A stretch of DNA of 64,000 bases, from the NCBI GenBank assembly GCA_943789335.1, contig CALSTS010000006.1, positions 343,501 to 407,500 on the forward strand. Reading direction: 5' to 3'. Made by a program: the position numbers and the translations under genes. The notes beneath the pieces were generated by a model. The model was not told where the DNA came from. It did no database searches and saw only the letters and a program-made list of their open reading frames with translations. Shown here piece by piece: positions 19,146-27,064 of this stretch (position 1 is the stretch's first letter; each line of letters opens with the position of its first letter). Source of the stretch: an uncultured Pseudomonadales bacterium. GTDB taxonomy: Bacteria; Pseudomonadota; Gammaproteobacteria; Pseudomonadales; Pseudohongiellaceae.

Positions 19146-19472
19146 TGAGATGCCAACGCTGCCGCTGCAGAGGCCTTTACCTCAATTATAATCAATATCA
19201 CCCGAGCTTATATGTGTCATGCCGGTGTGCCGATTACCGGTGTGAAATAGAACTGAACCTTGCTATTGAGTGCATGAGGGACCTATGGTCCTGATCAGAC
19301 TTGGAGTTAAACTCAATAGCATAGAGGTAAGAGATTTAAGACGGAACTCATGCTCGCTTGAAAACTGTTTTTGTGAAAGGCGTTGCTTTTAAGTGGTCCA
19401 GCCAGTTTGACTACAAATGATTAAAACAACGGGTGCTAATCCTAGATTAGAGCTTTGATTCAGGAGTTGTCT
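19146..19472 (+). other. Gene-free stretch before the F420 cluster, with inverted repeats
   Basis: No convincing coding frame. A 10-bp inverted repeat (tgctattgag at 19261-19270, ctcaatagca at 19312-19321) encloses a smaller hairpin (agggacc-tat-ggtcct). A direct repeat of ccggtgtg lies just upstream. It separates the catabolic operon from the F420 genes and should contain the promoter of the latter. It could be a remnant of an insertion element. Confidence 0.4.
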
Positions 19473-22400
19473 TTGAATTCACATAACGAATATGGTGCCC
19501 CAGAGTCCGTGTGGGCCCTGGTGCCGGTTAAATCATTATCCTGGGTGAAACAGCGCTTAAGTTGTTTTTTGGGTGATGATCGTTCCGAGCTTACTAAAGC
19601 TATGTTTAAAGATGTCATTGGTGCGTTAAACAGTAGCTCAGAAGTTGGCAAGGTGGCGGTCGTAACCGCGGACTTAGACATTATTGCACTGGCCGAAGAG
19701 TTGGGCGTGTTTCTTATTAAAGAAACACGATCTTTGGGAATGAATATATCGCTGCATAACGGCATAGACGTACTGCGTGAACTTGGTGCGGAATGGGTCG
19801 GTATATTCCCTGTTGATATTCCCCTCGCGACTGGCGCTGAAATCGATCGATTGATTCGAAAGGTAAATCAAGAACGCTCTAATCTTGGTCGCAAAGTCAT
19901 TGGTATTACACCCTGTGGAAAGAGGGACGGGACTAACTTTCTCTATTTCAATACGGCTGAACCTATAGATCTTAAGTACGGTTCTAATAGTTTTAGTTTG
20001 CATCAAGAAATGGCCGCAGAGCACCAACTGACACCCGTAATTGTGGACTCCTATGCGCTGTCAGTAGACTTAGATGAAAAGTCAGATGTTGATGAGTTTG
20101 TGTTACATGGTATTCAAAATTCAACTTTCCAAAAAACTGAAACTTGGGTGTTTTTGGAAAAAAGAGGTTATATAGATCGCATGCAGAGCATGGGGCATCA
20201 ATATGAAAGTCTTAATAACTTGTCCAATAATTATGAGCTTCCCAATACAGAGCAGGTCTATCATTTAGCCGAAAACCAATCCTTAGAATGGCTCTGTGGC
20301 CTGGGCAGTGATTTACGCGATAAGGGCCATGGCAACATAGTCACTTATTCAAAGAAAGTCTTTATACCGCTGACTCGTCTGTGCCGAGATGTGTGCCATT
20401 ATTGTACCTTTGCGACAACACCTAAAAATGTTCCCTCACCTTATCTGTCCGTTGATGAGGTTCTTGATATCGCGCGCAAAGGCCGTGAAATGGGCTGCAA
20501 AGAAGCACTTTTCACTTTAGGAGAGCGTCCAGAACTTCGCTATAAAGAGGCACGGGAGGCATTGGACGAGCTTGGCTTTAGCTCGACCTTGGAATACGTT
20601 GCTCATGTGGCAGGCATTGTCTTAAAGGAAACGGGCTTATTGCCGCATATTAATGCTGGCATTATGACCCCCGATGAACTTCCTATGCTGAAAAAGGTGT
20701 CAGCATCGATGGGAATGATGCTTGAAAGTTCGTCAGATCGGCTGGGTCAGAAAGGTTTGGTGCATTACGGGTCGCCGGACAAAGACCCGGTGTTGCGATT
20801 GCGGTCGATTGAGAATGCGGGAAGGGCGATGGTTCCTTTCACAACGGGTATTTTAATTGGTATTGGTGAGACGCGTGTTGAGCGTTTAGATTCACTGCTC
20901 AATCTTAGGCGAGTGCATCAAGAACATGGTCATATCCAAGAGATTATAGTTCAGAATTTTGTCCCTAAAGACAATACTAAAATGGCGAAGGTTAGTCCGC
21001 CCGAGCAGAGCGAGCTGTTGTGGACGATAGCGATGGCACGGATTATATTTGGTCCATCAATGAGTATTCAGGCGCCGCCAAATCTAAATTCTGGCAAGTT
21101 GGTTTCGTTGATAGGTGCTGGCATTAATGACTGGGGCGGTGTCTCGCCATTGACTCCCGACCATGTCAACCCAGAATCGCCCTGGCCTGAGCTAGACAGC
21201 TTAGCTAATGTGACACAAAAAGCAGGTAAGTTGTTACAGGAGAGAACTACTGTTTATCCTAGCTATATAAATAAAAAAGGGGACTGGCTAGACCCAGTGG
21301 TGAGAAGCCATGTTTTAAAGTTGGTCGACGGATACGGCTTAGGTCGTGAAGATGACTGGCTCAGCGGAAAGTCGGTGACAGTTCCCCAGTCTTTTGTCGA
21401 TAATCTGTGTTCAGATAAATCAATAAACGATCTAAATTTAACACCGCTAATTGCAGATATTTTAGCAAGAGCGAGCAACAACCAGAGCACTTTGAGCCTT
21501 GACGAAATTGCGGTACTGTTTAACGCACGTGGAGATGACTTTGTGGCGGTGTGTAAAACCGCGGACAGGGTGCGACATCAGGTTTGTGGTGATGAAGTCA
21601 GCTATGTGGTTAATCGTAATATTAACTACACAAATATTTGCACCTACTCATGCAGTTTTTGCGCGTTCTCCAAGGGAAAGAAAGGCACAGATTTCGCGGA
21701 GGCCCCGTATTTAAAATCTGCAGATCAAGTCGCGGTGTTAGCTAAAGAAGCTTGGGATAGGGGGGCAACAGAAGTGTGCCTCCAGGGTGGCATACACCCT
21801 GACTTTACGGGCCAAACCTATCTTGATATCTGCAGGGCGGTCAAAAACCTAGTCCCCGAGATGCATATACATGGGTTTTCGCCGTTGGAAGTGTCACACG
21901 GGGCTGAAACTTTAGGGGTGTCTGTCTCGAATTTTCTGGGGCAATTGAAGGATGCGGGTTTGAGTACCTTGCCGGGTACTGCCGCTGAAATTCTTACGGA
22001 TGAAGTTAGAGCGCTCATTTGCCCCGACAAATTAAATTCAGAGCAGTGGCTCTCGGGCATTGAAGAAGCGCATAAACTGGATTTACCCACGACGGCGACA
22101 ATTATGTTTGGACATGTAGATACCTATCATGACTGGGCTATTCACCTGCAAAAACTCTTGAAGCTACAACTTAAAACTGGTGGCTTAACCGAGTTTGTAC
22201 CCCTGTCGTTTGTGGCCGAAGAAGCGCCTATTTATAAGCGAGGATTATCTCGCTCGGGGCCAACGTTGCGAGAGTCGATTTTAATGCATGCTGTTTCGAG
22301 ATTGGTGTTGCATCCTCATGTTAAAAACATTCAAGCCTCTTGGGTTAAAATGGGTCTTGCTGGCGTGAACCTTTGCTTGCATGCGGGGGCCAATGATGTG

Positions 22401-22592
22401 GGTGGTACCCTAATGAATGAAAGTATCACGCGAGCGGCTGGGGCTGCTCATGGTCAAGAAATGACACCTCAGGCTTTAGAGGCTGTGATTGTAGGCTGTG
22501 ATCGTCAACCCCGTGTGCGCAGAACAAATTATGCTGATGCGCGGCCGCATGTTGTTTATTTATCAGACGAGTTAAGAGATATACAGTTGTGA
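19473..22592 (+). CDS. fbiC: CofC-CofG-CofH fusion: phospholactate guanylyltransferase joined to FO synthase
   Basis: Three F420 enzymes in one chain of about 1039 residues. CofC (about 10-215: WALVPVKSLSWVKQRL, later VGIFPVDIPL) activates the 2-phospholactate-type precursor with GTP. CofG (about 265-600) and CofH (about 660-1035) are the two radical-SAM halves of FO synthase (FbiC), with clusters CRDVCHYC (C304, C308, C311) and CTYSCSFC (C723, C727, C730). FbiC fusions are known; the added N-terminal CofC is unusual to me. I chose the TTG at 19473 because CAGGAG ends 6 bases upstream; an in-frame TTG at 19455 is alternative. The stop overlaps the cofE start. Confidence 0.92.
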   Translation: MNSHNEYGAPESVWALVPVKSLSWVKQRLSCFLGDDRSELTKAMFKDVIGALNSSSEVGKVAVVTADLDIIALAEELGVFLIKETRSLGMNISLHNGIDVLRELGAEWVGIFPVDIPLATGAEIDRLIRKVNQERSNLGRKVIGITPCGKRDGTNFLYFNTAEPIDLKYGSNSFSLHQEMAAEHQLTPVIVDSYALSVDLDEKSDVDEFVLHGIQNSTFQKTETWVFLEKRGYIDRMQSMGHQYESLNNLSNNYELPNTEQVYHLAENQSLEWLCGLGSDLRDKGHGNIVTYSKKVFIPLTRLCRDVCHYCTFATTPKNVPSPYLSVDEVLDIARKGREMGCKEALFTLGERPELRYKEAREALDELGFSSTLEYVAHVAGIVLKETGLLPHINAGIMTPDELPMLKKVSASMGMMLESSSDRLGQKGLVHYGSPDKDPVLRLRSIENAGRAMVPFTTGILIGIGETRVERLDSLLNLRRVHQEHGHIQEIIVQNFVPKDNTKMAKVSPPEQSELLWTIAMARIIFGPSMSIQAPPNLNSGKLVSLIGAGINDWGGVSPLTPDHVNPESPWPELDSLANVTQKAGKLLQERTTVYPSYINKKGDWLDPVVRSHVLKLVDGYGLGREDDWLSGKSVTVPQSFVDNLCSDKSINDLNLTPLIADILARASNNQSTLSLDEIAVLFNARGDDFVAVCKTADRVRHQVCGDEVSYVVNRNINYTNICTYSCSFCAFSKGKKGTDFAEAPYLKSADQVAVLAKEAWDRGATEVCLQGGIHPDFTGQTYLDICRAVKNLVPEMHIHGFSPLEVSHGAETLGVSVSNFLGQLKDAGLSTLPGTAAEILTDEVRALICPDKLNSEQWLSGIEEAHKLDLPTTATIMFGHVDTYHDWAIHLQKLLKLQLKTGGLTEFVPLSFVAEEAPIYKRGLSRSGPTLRESILMHAVSRLVLHPHVKNIQASWVKMGLAGVNLCLHAGANDVGGTLMNESITRAAGAAHGQEMTPQALEAVIVGCDRQPRVRRTNYADARPHVVYLSDELRDIQL

Positions 22593-23392
22593 GTACAGAT
22601 CAAATTCCCGCGTCCAAACCCAGTCGTTTGGAAATTATTGGTTTGTCTGACGTGCCCTTGGTCAATCCAGGCGACGACGTAACCGGCATTATTCTTGATG
22701 CGCTTAAACTCAATAATCTTGAGTTGGTTAACGGCGACATAGTCGTTATTGCACAAAAAATAATTTCTAAAGCAGAAGGCCGTTGCTTCAGCCTCAATGA
22801 CGTAGTGCCCAGTCCGGAAGCGATCGAACTCGCTGAAGAGGTGGATAAGGATCCTCGCCTAGTCGAGTTGATTCTTTCTGAAACTCGGTCCATTGCGCGA
22901 AAGCGCCCCGGCTTGATTATCGTGGAAAGTAAAACCGGACTCGTGCATGCCAATGCCGGAATTGATCAGTCTAATATAGAGCAGAGTGACACTGCGCCTC
23001 GAGCTCTGCTGTTACCGGTTGATGCAGATCGCAGTGCCGAAGCGATACGATTAGAAATCAAAAAACGCATTCAGATTGAAGTTGGCGTCATTATTAATGA
23101 CAGCATGGGAAGAGCATGGCGCCGTGGCACGGTTGGTCATACCATCGGCTGTTCTGGGGTTGTTGCGGTATCTAATCAGATTGGCGATTTAGATTTAAAT
23201 GGCAGGGTGTTGCAAGGCACCGAAGTGGCATTGGCCGATGAGATAGCAGCTGCGGCTTCGTTCGTTATGGGTCAAGCCGACGAGGGACGACCCGTAACCT
23301 TAGTGCGTGGTGCTGGTCATATGGTTGGTGGCTCTGATGGTTTTAAGGCTTTGTTGCGAGAAGATAGCACTGACCTTTTTAAAGACTGGTAG
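22589..23392 (+). CDS. cofE: Coenzyme F420-0:L-glutamate ligase
   Basis: CofE adds gamma-linked glutamates to F420-0 using GTP. The 267-residue chain has family patterns: VIAQKIISKAEGR, RSIARKRPGLIIVESK, VIINDSMGRAWRRGTVGHTI and a C-terminal RGAGHMVGGSDG. It is the ligase domain only, without the C-terminal nitroreductase-like domain of actinobacterial FbiB, so dehydro-F420 reduction would need another enzyme if that intermediate is made. Its GTG start overlaps the TGA of the fusion gene by 4 bases, indicating tight coupling. Confidence 0.95.
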   Translation: MSTDQIPASKPSRLEIIGLSDVPLVNPGDDVTGIILDALKLNNLELVNGDIVVIAQKIISKAEGRCFSLNDVVPSPEAIELAEEVDKDPRLVELILSETRSIARKRPGLIIVESKTGLVHANAGIDQSNIEQSDTAPRALLLPVDADRSAEAIRLEIKKRIQIEVGVIINDSMGRAWRRGTVGHTIGCSGVVAVSNQIGDLDLNGRVLQGTEVALADEIAAAASFVMGQADEGRPVTLVRGAGHMVGGSDGFKALLREDSTDLFKDW

Positions 23393-23428
23393 TGTTCTTT
23401 TTTACTAGCTGGATGTTTAGATAATATT

Positions 23429-24415
23429 ATGTCGCATTATTTAGTGATTACTGGCGGTGTTGGTGGTGCAAAACTCGCCATCGGCTTGAGTACAATTTTA
23501 CCTGCATCTGATGTCACTTTCGCCGTCAATACAGGTGATGATTTTGATCATTTAGGATTTCATATATCACCAGATATTGACACCTTAACCTATACCTTAG
23601 CGGGCTTAAATGACACCGACAGAGGTTGGGGTCGACGAGATGAAAGCTGGAATTTTTTAAGCACTTTGCGAACATTGGATGAAGAAACATGGTTTCAGCT
23701 GGGAGACCGCGACCTGGCAATCCATGTTTATCGAACCTTGTTATTAACTCAGGGTAAAACGCTGAGCGAGGTGACGGATGTGATTGCTAAAAAACTTGGC
23801 ATCAAGCATTTTTTGACGCCAATGACCGATCAGTCATTGCGAACTGTGGTCGTAACCGCTGACGGAAAATTACCCTTTCAAGATTACTTTGTGAAATATC
23901 AAGCCAAACCCATTGTCGAGGCAATTGAATTCTCCGGTTCTGAGCTTGCTCGTTTGAGCTCTGGGGTAAGTGAGGCCTTGGCCAGTGCGGAACTGAGTGG
24001 AGTGATTATTTGCCCGTCTAATCCTTACCTGAGCATAGACCCTATATTATCAATTCCAGGGTTTAGATCTTTGCTCAGCGAGATCGCTGTGCCAGTGATC
24101 GCAGTATCCCCAATAATAGGGGGCAAGGCGATTAAAGGCCCAACCGAGAAGATAATGAACGAAATGGATCTTGAGGGCGGCTGTTCTACCTTGAGTGTGG
24201 CTCGTCATTATCAAGATATTTTAGATGGTATTATCATTGACACCTTGGACGCCGAACAGTCTGAGGATATTGCGGCATTGGGTCTGGAGGTGTCTGTTGG
24301 TGAAACTCTGATGACTTCTCTGAAAATAAAACAAGACTTGGCGCAACACTGTCTTTCACTAATTGAAAAAATCAACACAGAGGTGTTGGGGGATACTGAC
24401 AAGTTAACTATTTAA
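23429..24415 (+). CDS. cofD: Phospholactate-type transferase forming F420-0
   Basis: CofD joins the GDP-activated phospho-acid to FO. The 328-residue protein opens VITGGVGGAKLAIGL and continues AVNTGDDFDHLGFHISPDIDTLTYTLAG, both hallmark motifs, with CPSNPYLSIDPIL and SPIIGGKAIKGPTEK later. It is 36 bases after cofE and completes the F420 pathway. Which acid is used (2-phospholactate, phosphoenolpyruvate or 3-phosphoglycerate) cannot be told by eye. Confidence 0.95.
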   Translation: MSHYLVITGGVGGAKLAIGLSTILPASDVTFAVNTGDDFDHLGFHISPDIDTLTYTLAGLNDTDRGWGRRDESWNFLSTLRTLDEETWFQLGDRDLAIHVYRTLLLTQGKTLSEVTDVIAKKLGIKHFLTPMTDQSLRTVVVTADGKLPFQDYFVKYQAKPIVEAIEFSGSELARLSSGVSEALASAELSGVIICPSNPYLSIDPILSIPGFRSLLSEIAVPVIAVSPIIGGKAIKGPTEKIMNEMDLEGGCSTLSVARHYQDILDGIIIDTLDAEQSEDIAALGLEVSVGETLMTSLKIKQDLAQHCLSLIEKINTEVLGDTDKLTI

Positions 24416-24443
24416 ATCGAAATAATACTTAGTGTAAACATTC

Positions 24444-24682
24444 CTAATCAGCCACTGCGTTTTCCCAAGAAGCAAAGGCGCGCTGTCTAAAATATCGATA
24501 ATTTTCTGCTGACACTAAATGCCTTCCTAGATTAAATAAATTATAAACAGCAGCATGTGCATTCAAGAATCGCTAAGCTTGATTTATAGATTTAAACCTC
24601 CTCATACCTCGTTCTCTAACTCTGGTTGGTTGATGCGAGAGCTCAGAACGATTATTCGCATATTGGTCATAGATAGCTTTAT
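24444..24682 (-). pseudogene. IS6-family transposase, C-terminal remnant
   Basis: Reading the minus strand from about 24682 gives NKAIYDQYANNRSELSHQ, PTRVRERGMRRFKSINQA, an in-frame TAG, then RFLNAHAAVYNLFNLGRHLV and SAENYRYFRQRAFASWENAV before a stop at 24444. This is the conserved end of IS6/IS26-type DDE transposases (ANNRxELSHQPTRxRERxMRRFKS). The catalytic region is missing and an internal stop interrupts the rest, so it is dead. It abuts the end of phhB and marks the border between the F420 genes and the phenylalanine module. Confidence 0.85.
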
Positions 24683-25021
24683 TTAAACAATTAAAGCTGA
24701 GACTTTTGCTGCACATATGAAATCATTTTCTGACAGGCCGTCTATCGCGTGTGTGGTAAAACCAACTTCACAAAAATTGTAACCTGCTGAGAAATCGGGA
24801 TGGTGGTTTTCTTTATTTACTAGCCATGCCATCGCGTTGATAAATGAAATGGTGCCCAGAAAACCTTTAAACTCAAATCGTCGGAAAATCATCTTCCCTT
24901 CGTCACTGATAGTCCACCCAGGCAGATCTTCTAGATAAGTATTTGCTGCGTTTCGATCGATGGGGTCTACACCTCCTTCACAAGGAACGCAGTGTTGATT
25001 TGTCAGGTTGCATATAGTCAT
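24683..25021 (-). CDS. phhB: Pterin-4a-carbinolamine dehydratase
   Basis: Recycles the 4a-hydroxy-tetrahydropterin produced by phenylalanine hydroxylase. The 112-residue protein has the family core: LPGWTISDEGKMIFRRFEFKGF, AMAWLVNKENHHPDFSAGYN (with the catalytic HHP) and VGFTTHAIDGLSENDF. It lies 18 bases downstream of phhA on the same strand. Its last residues (AAKVSALIV) run up to the IS6 remnant, so the 3' end may have been slightly altered. Confidence 0.95.
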   Translation of the reverse strand: MTICNLTNQHCVPCEGGVDPIDRNAANTYLEDLPGWTISDEGKMIFRRFEFKGFLGTISFINAMAWLVNKENHHPDFSAGYNFCEVGFTTHAIDGLSENDFICAAKVSALIV

Positions 25022-25039
25022 AAGAAATTCTCCAGCCGT

Positions 25040-25834
25040 TTAGGCAATGTTCTTTACAGGGTAAGTAGGTTGATACATTCCCAATCTGCGGGCTTCTTTT
25101 ACTAATGATATTAAGTCTTTATCGGCCATTTCAAACAATGTATCGAAGCTCTCAATGGTGAAATACAAGGGCTGGTATATATCAATTCGATATGGAGTGC
25201 GTAAAACATCTATAGGATCAAACGGTTTAAGTGTGGCTATGTCCGATTCCATGGCGTGGCTTAACTCACCGGGAGAGGAAACTATACCAGCACCATAAGA
25301 GCGTAGACCTTTACTGGTTTGAATCAAACCAAATTCAATGGTAAACCAGTACAGCCTTGCCAACATAGCGTGATCCTGTTTGTCTGCTGCTAGACCCGCT
25401 TTACCAAATGCTTCGGTAAATTTTGCGAAACGAGAATCAGTCAAAAGAGGTGTATGTCCAAAAATCTCGTGGAAAATATCTGGTTCCTGCAGGTAATCTA
25501 TGTCATCACGTCTGCGGATAAAAGTCGCTGCCGGAAATTTTCGGTTGGCTAAAAGAGTATAAAAGCTTGTGAAATCAATTAGGGCTGGTACCGGCTCAAC
25601 TGACCATCCCGTGGTTTTCTGAAGAACCTGGGATACTTCGTGTAACTGTGGATTTCGGTCCAAGGGAAAATTCATGAGATCGAGAGCCTGGATGAATTGA
25701 TTGCAGACTTTTCCCTTAAGCATACTAATTTGGCGCGATATTAACTCACTCCACATTTGATCTTCTTCATCAGAATAGTGGATAAAGCCCTTGGAATCTG
25801 GGACTTTAGATTTATATGTACTGGTTTTAGCCAT
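25040..25834 (-). CDS. phhA: Phenylalanine 4-monooxygenase
   Basis: Iron- and tetrahydropterin-dependent hydroxylase converting phenylalanine to tyrosine. The 264 residues show the bacterial single-domain form, with the ferrous site H122, H127 (FHEIFGHTPLL) and E167 (YWFTIEFGL). It forms an operon with phhB and is divergent from an Lrp-type regulator. Bacterial PhhA is often used for phenylalanine catabolism or tyrosine supply. Confidence 0.97.
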   Translation of the reverse strand: MAKTSTYKSKVPDSKGFIHYSDEEDQMWSELISRQISMLKGKVCNQFIQALDLMNFPLDRNPQLHEVSQVLQKTTGWSVEPVPALIDFTSFYTLLANRKFPAATFIRRRDDIDYLQEPDIFHEIFGHTPLLTDSRFAKFTEAFGKAGLAADKQDHAMLARLYWFTIEFGLIQTSKGLRSYGAGIVSSPGELSHAMESDIATLKPFDPIDVLRTPYRIDIYQPLYFTIESFDTLFEMADKDLISLVKEARRLGMYQPTYPVKNIA

Positions 25835-25896
25835 CTTCCTTTCCTTATCGACATCTTTTGGTTATTCTATCGTGTAAAATAAGAAATTATTTTGCT

Positions 25897-25910
25897 AATA
25901 TTCGAATATT
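25897..25910. promoter_or_regulatory. Perfect palindrome between phhA and the Lrp-type gene
   Basis: aatattcgaatatt is a 14-bp perfect palindrome in the 130-base divergent intergenic region. Lrp/AsnC regulators bind AT-rich palindromes near their own gene, so this is a likely operator for control of phhAB and autoregulation. Confidence 0.55.
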
Positions 25911-25964
25911 TACCAGTAATACGAAATATATGTTTCAATATTGTTTAATTAACGGAATATATTT

Positions 25965-26423
25965 ATGGATAAGTTAGATTATAGAATACTTGATGAATTA
26001 CAGCGTGAATGCCGTCAGTCTAGTCAAGCACTAGCTGAAAAAGTGGGGCTGTCCGCATCGCCATGTTGGCGCAGAGTGAAAAATTTGGAAAAAATGGGTG
26101 CCATTCAGGCTAATGTCGCCATTCTCAATCCTTCGGTTATTGGATTGCAGGTTACTGCGCTGGCCAATGTTAATTTGGAAAATCACCAGCCGGATTCTGT
26201 AGCTGATTTTGACAGAGTGGTACAGTCGCGACCAGAAATCCTAGAGTGTTGGGTAACTAGTGGCGAACATGATTTCATCTTGAAGATTGTTTGTGAAAGT
26301 ATAGCAAGCTATGACGACCTGCTTAACGAACATATTATGCAATGCCAGGCAGTGCATCAGGTCAATTCCAGTATTGTGCTTCGTAGTACCAAGCACACTA
26401 CAGCTTTGCCATTGCCACTTTAA
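25965..26423 (+). CDS. Lrp/AsnC-family regulator
   Basis: The 152-residue protein starts MDKLDYRILDELQRECRQSS, with a helix-turn-helix (ALAEKVGLSASPCWRRVKNLEKMGAI, about 22-47) and a C-terminal RAM ligand-binding domain (about 65-145). It is divergent from phhA. Phenylalanine hydroxylase genes are commonly controlled by a neighbouring regulator responding to aromatic amino acids; that link here is inferred from position. Confidence 0.92.
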   Translation: MDKLDYRILDELQRECRQSSQALAEKVGLSASPCWRRVKNLEKMGAIQANVAILNPSVIGLQVTALANVNLENHQPDSVADFDRVVQSRPEILECWVTSGEHDFILKIVCESIASYDDLLNEHIMQCQAVHQVNSSIVLRSTKHTTALPLPL

Positions 26424-26445
26424 TATTTCAGGTTTTATTTATGTC

Positions 26446-26475
26446 TGTTTCTGGTCGAAAGCAGACATTAGCTTT
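26446..26475. repeat. Copy of a dispersed aaagc-gacatt motif
   Basis: tcgaaagcagacattagc here resembles parts of the exact inverted copies at 30673-30694 and 31565-31586. It appears to be a degenerate member of a short dispersed intergenic repeat. The 26424-26700 stretch contains no convincing gene. Confidence 0.4.
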
Positions 26476-26700
26476 TTATTGATACCAGTTCTCTACCAGC
26501 TTTCTGATTTAAAAAAAATACCCTTCGTTCGTCCAAAATAGTATGTATACGGGCGCGATGGTACCAAGTTGAAAAAACGGGGGGTGCCCCGGGGGTGGGT
26601 CTGGCTATAGGGGTTTTGAATTTTACTGCAGTGAAATTAAGTGTGTAAGATGATGACACGATCGCTATCACAACCAAACACCATAGGTTTAGCCAGAAAT

Positions 26701-26749
26701 TTATGACGGTATAAATGATGGTATATATTATTATTGAATAATATATACC
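26701..26749. repeat. Right-border arm-like repeats and perfect hairpin
   Basis: ttatgacggtat and gatggtatat repeat the GGTAT units seen at 10497-10520. They run into a perfect 13-bp inverted repeat (26720-26732 against 26737-26749) with a 4-base loop. Lying 39 bases inside attR, this could be the recombinase arm region of the right end. Confidence 0.5.
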
Positions 26750-26787
26750 ACATTAAAAACAATAAGATATATTAACTATTCAGGCTA

Positions 26788-26802
26788 GGCCACTCCGACC
26801 AA
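26788..26802 (+). repeat. attR: duplicate of tRNA-Pro 3' end
   Basis: Exact copy of 10374-10388 (ggccactccgaccaa). No tRNA body precedes it, so it is an attachment-site remnant rather than a tRNA gene. Confidence 0.88.
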
Positions 26803-26810
26803 TAAAACCT

Positions 26811-26849
26811 AAGGCTTAGATCACTTTATAAACTCTAAGCCTTTTTTAT
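26811..26849 (+). terminator. Rho-independent terminator, probably the original tRNA-Pro terminator
   Basis: A perfect 10-bp stem (aaggcttaga, 26811-26820; tctaagcctt, 26834-26843) with a 13-base loop is followed by a T-run. It is 9 bases after attR, where the terminator of an uninterrupted tRNA-Pro would lie; the nearest complete tRNA-Pro is now 16.4 kb away. Confidence 0.85.
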
Positions 26850-27064
26850 TTCTGGTTTCAATTCAACATTAATTGTTCTAACTAAGGTCTAAATACTCTT
26901 TTTGGGTTGACCGGTGGAAGGGGATTTCAGGGGAACGTCATTTGATTGTACTGGTTACTTGAGAATATTAATCTTTCTACTATAATCCCAATCATCTTGA
27001 TGTATTCCATGAGCCACACAATAACAATCTTTCCAAAAACAGAGGCTTTTTAAGCTAATATTTT

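Larger units (their letters stand above)
10374..26802. mobile_element. 16.4-kb tRNA-Pro genomic island carrying F420 biosynthesis
   Basis: Seen directly: the last bases of tRNA-Pro (10374-10388) recur exactly at 26788-26802; a truncated P4-type integrase start follows the left copy; related GGTAT repeats lie inside both borders; and the displaced tRNA terminator lies just outside the right copy. Cargo: an FrhB-type protein, MarR, a catabolic operon, cofC-G-H, cofE, cofD, an IS6 remnant and the phhA/phhB/Lrp module. The integrase is broken, so the island is probably immobile alone. Whether phhAB arrived with the rest or sat in an older island is unclear. Confidence 0.88.

Noticed and set aside
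26468-26677. 69-residue minus-strand frame near the right island border
   Set aside because: It runs through repeat-like sequence, lacks a ribosome site and resembles nothing known to me.
26788-26810. Possible second tRNA-Pro gene
   Set aside because: Only the last 15 bases match; there is no anticodon or D-arm upstream, so it is the attR duplicate.
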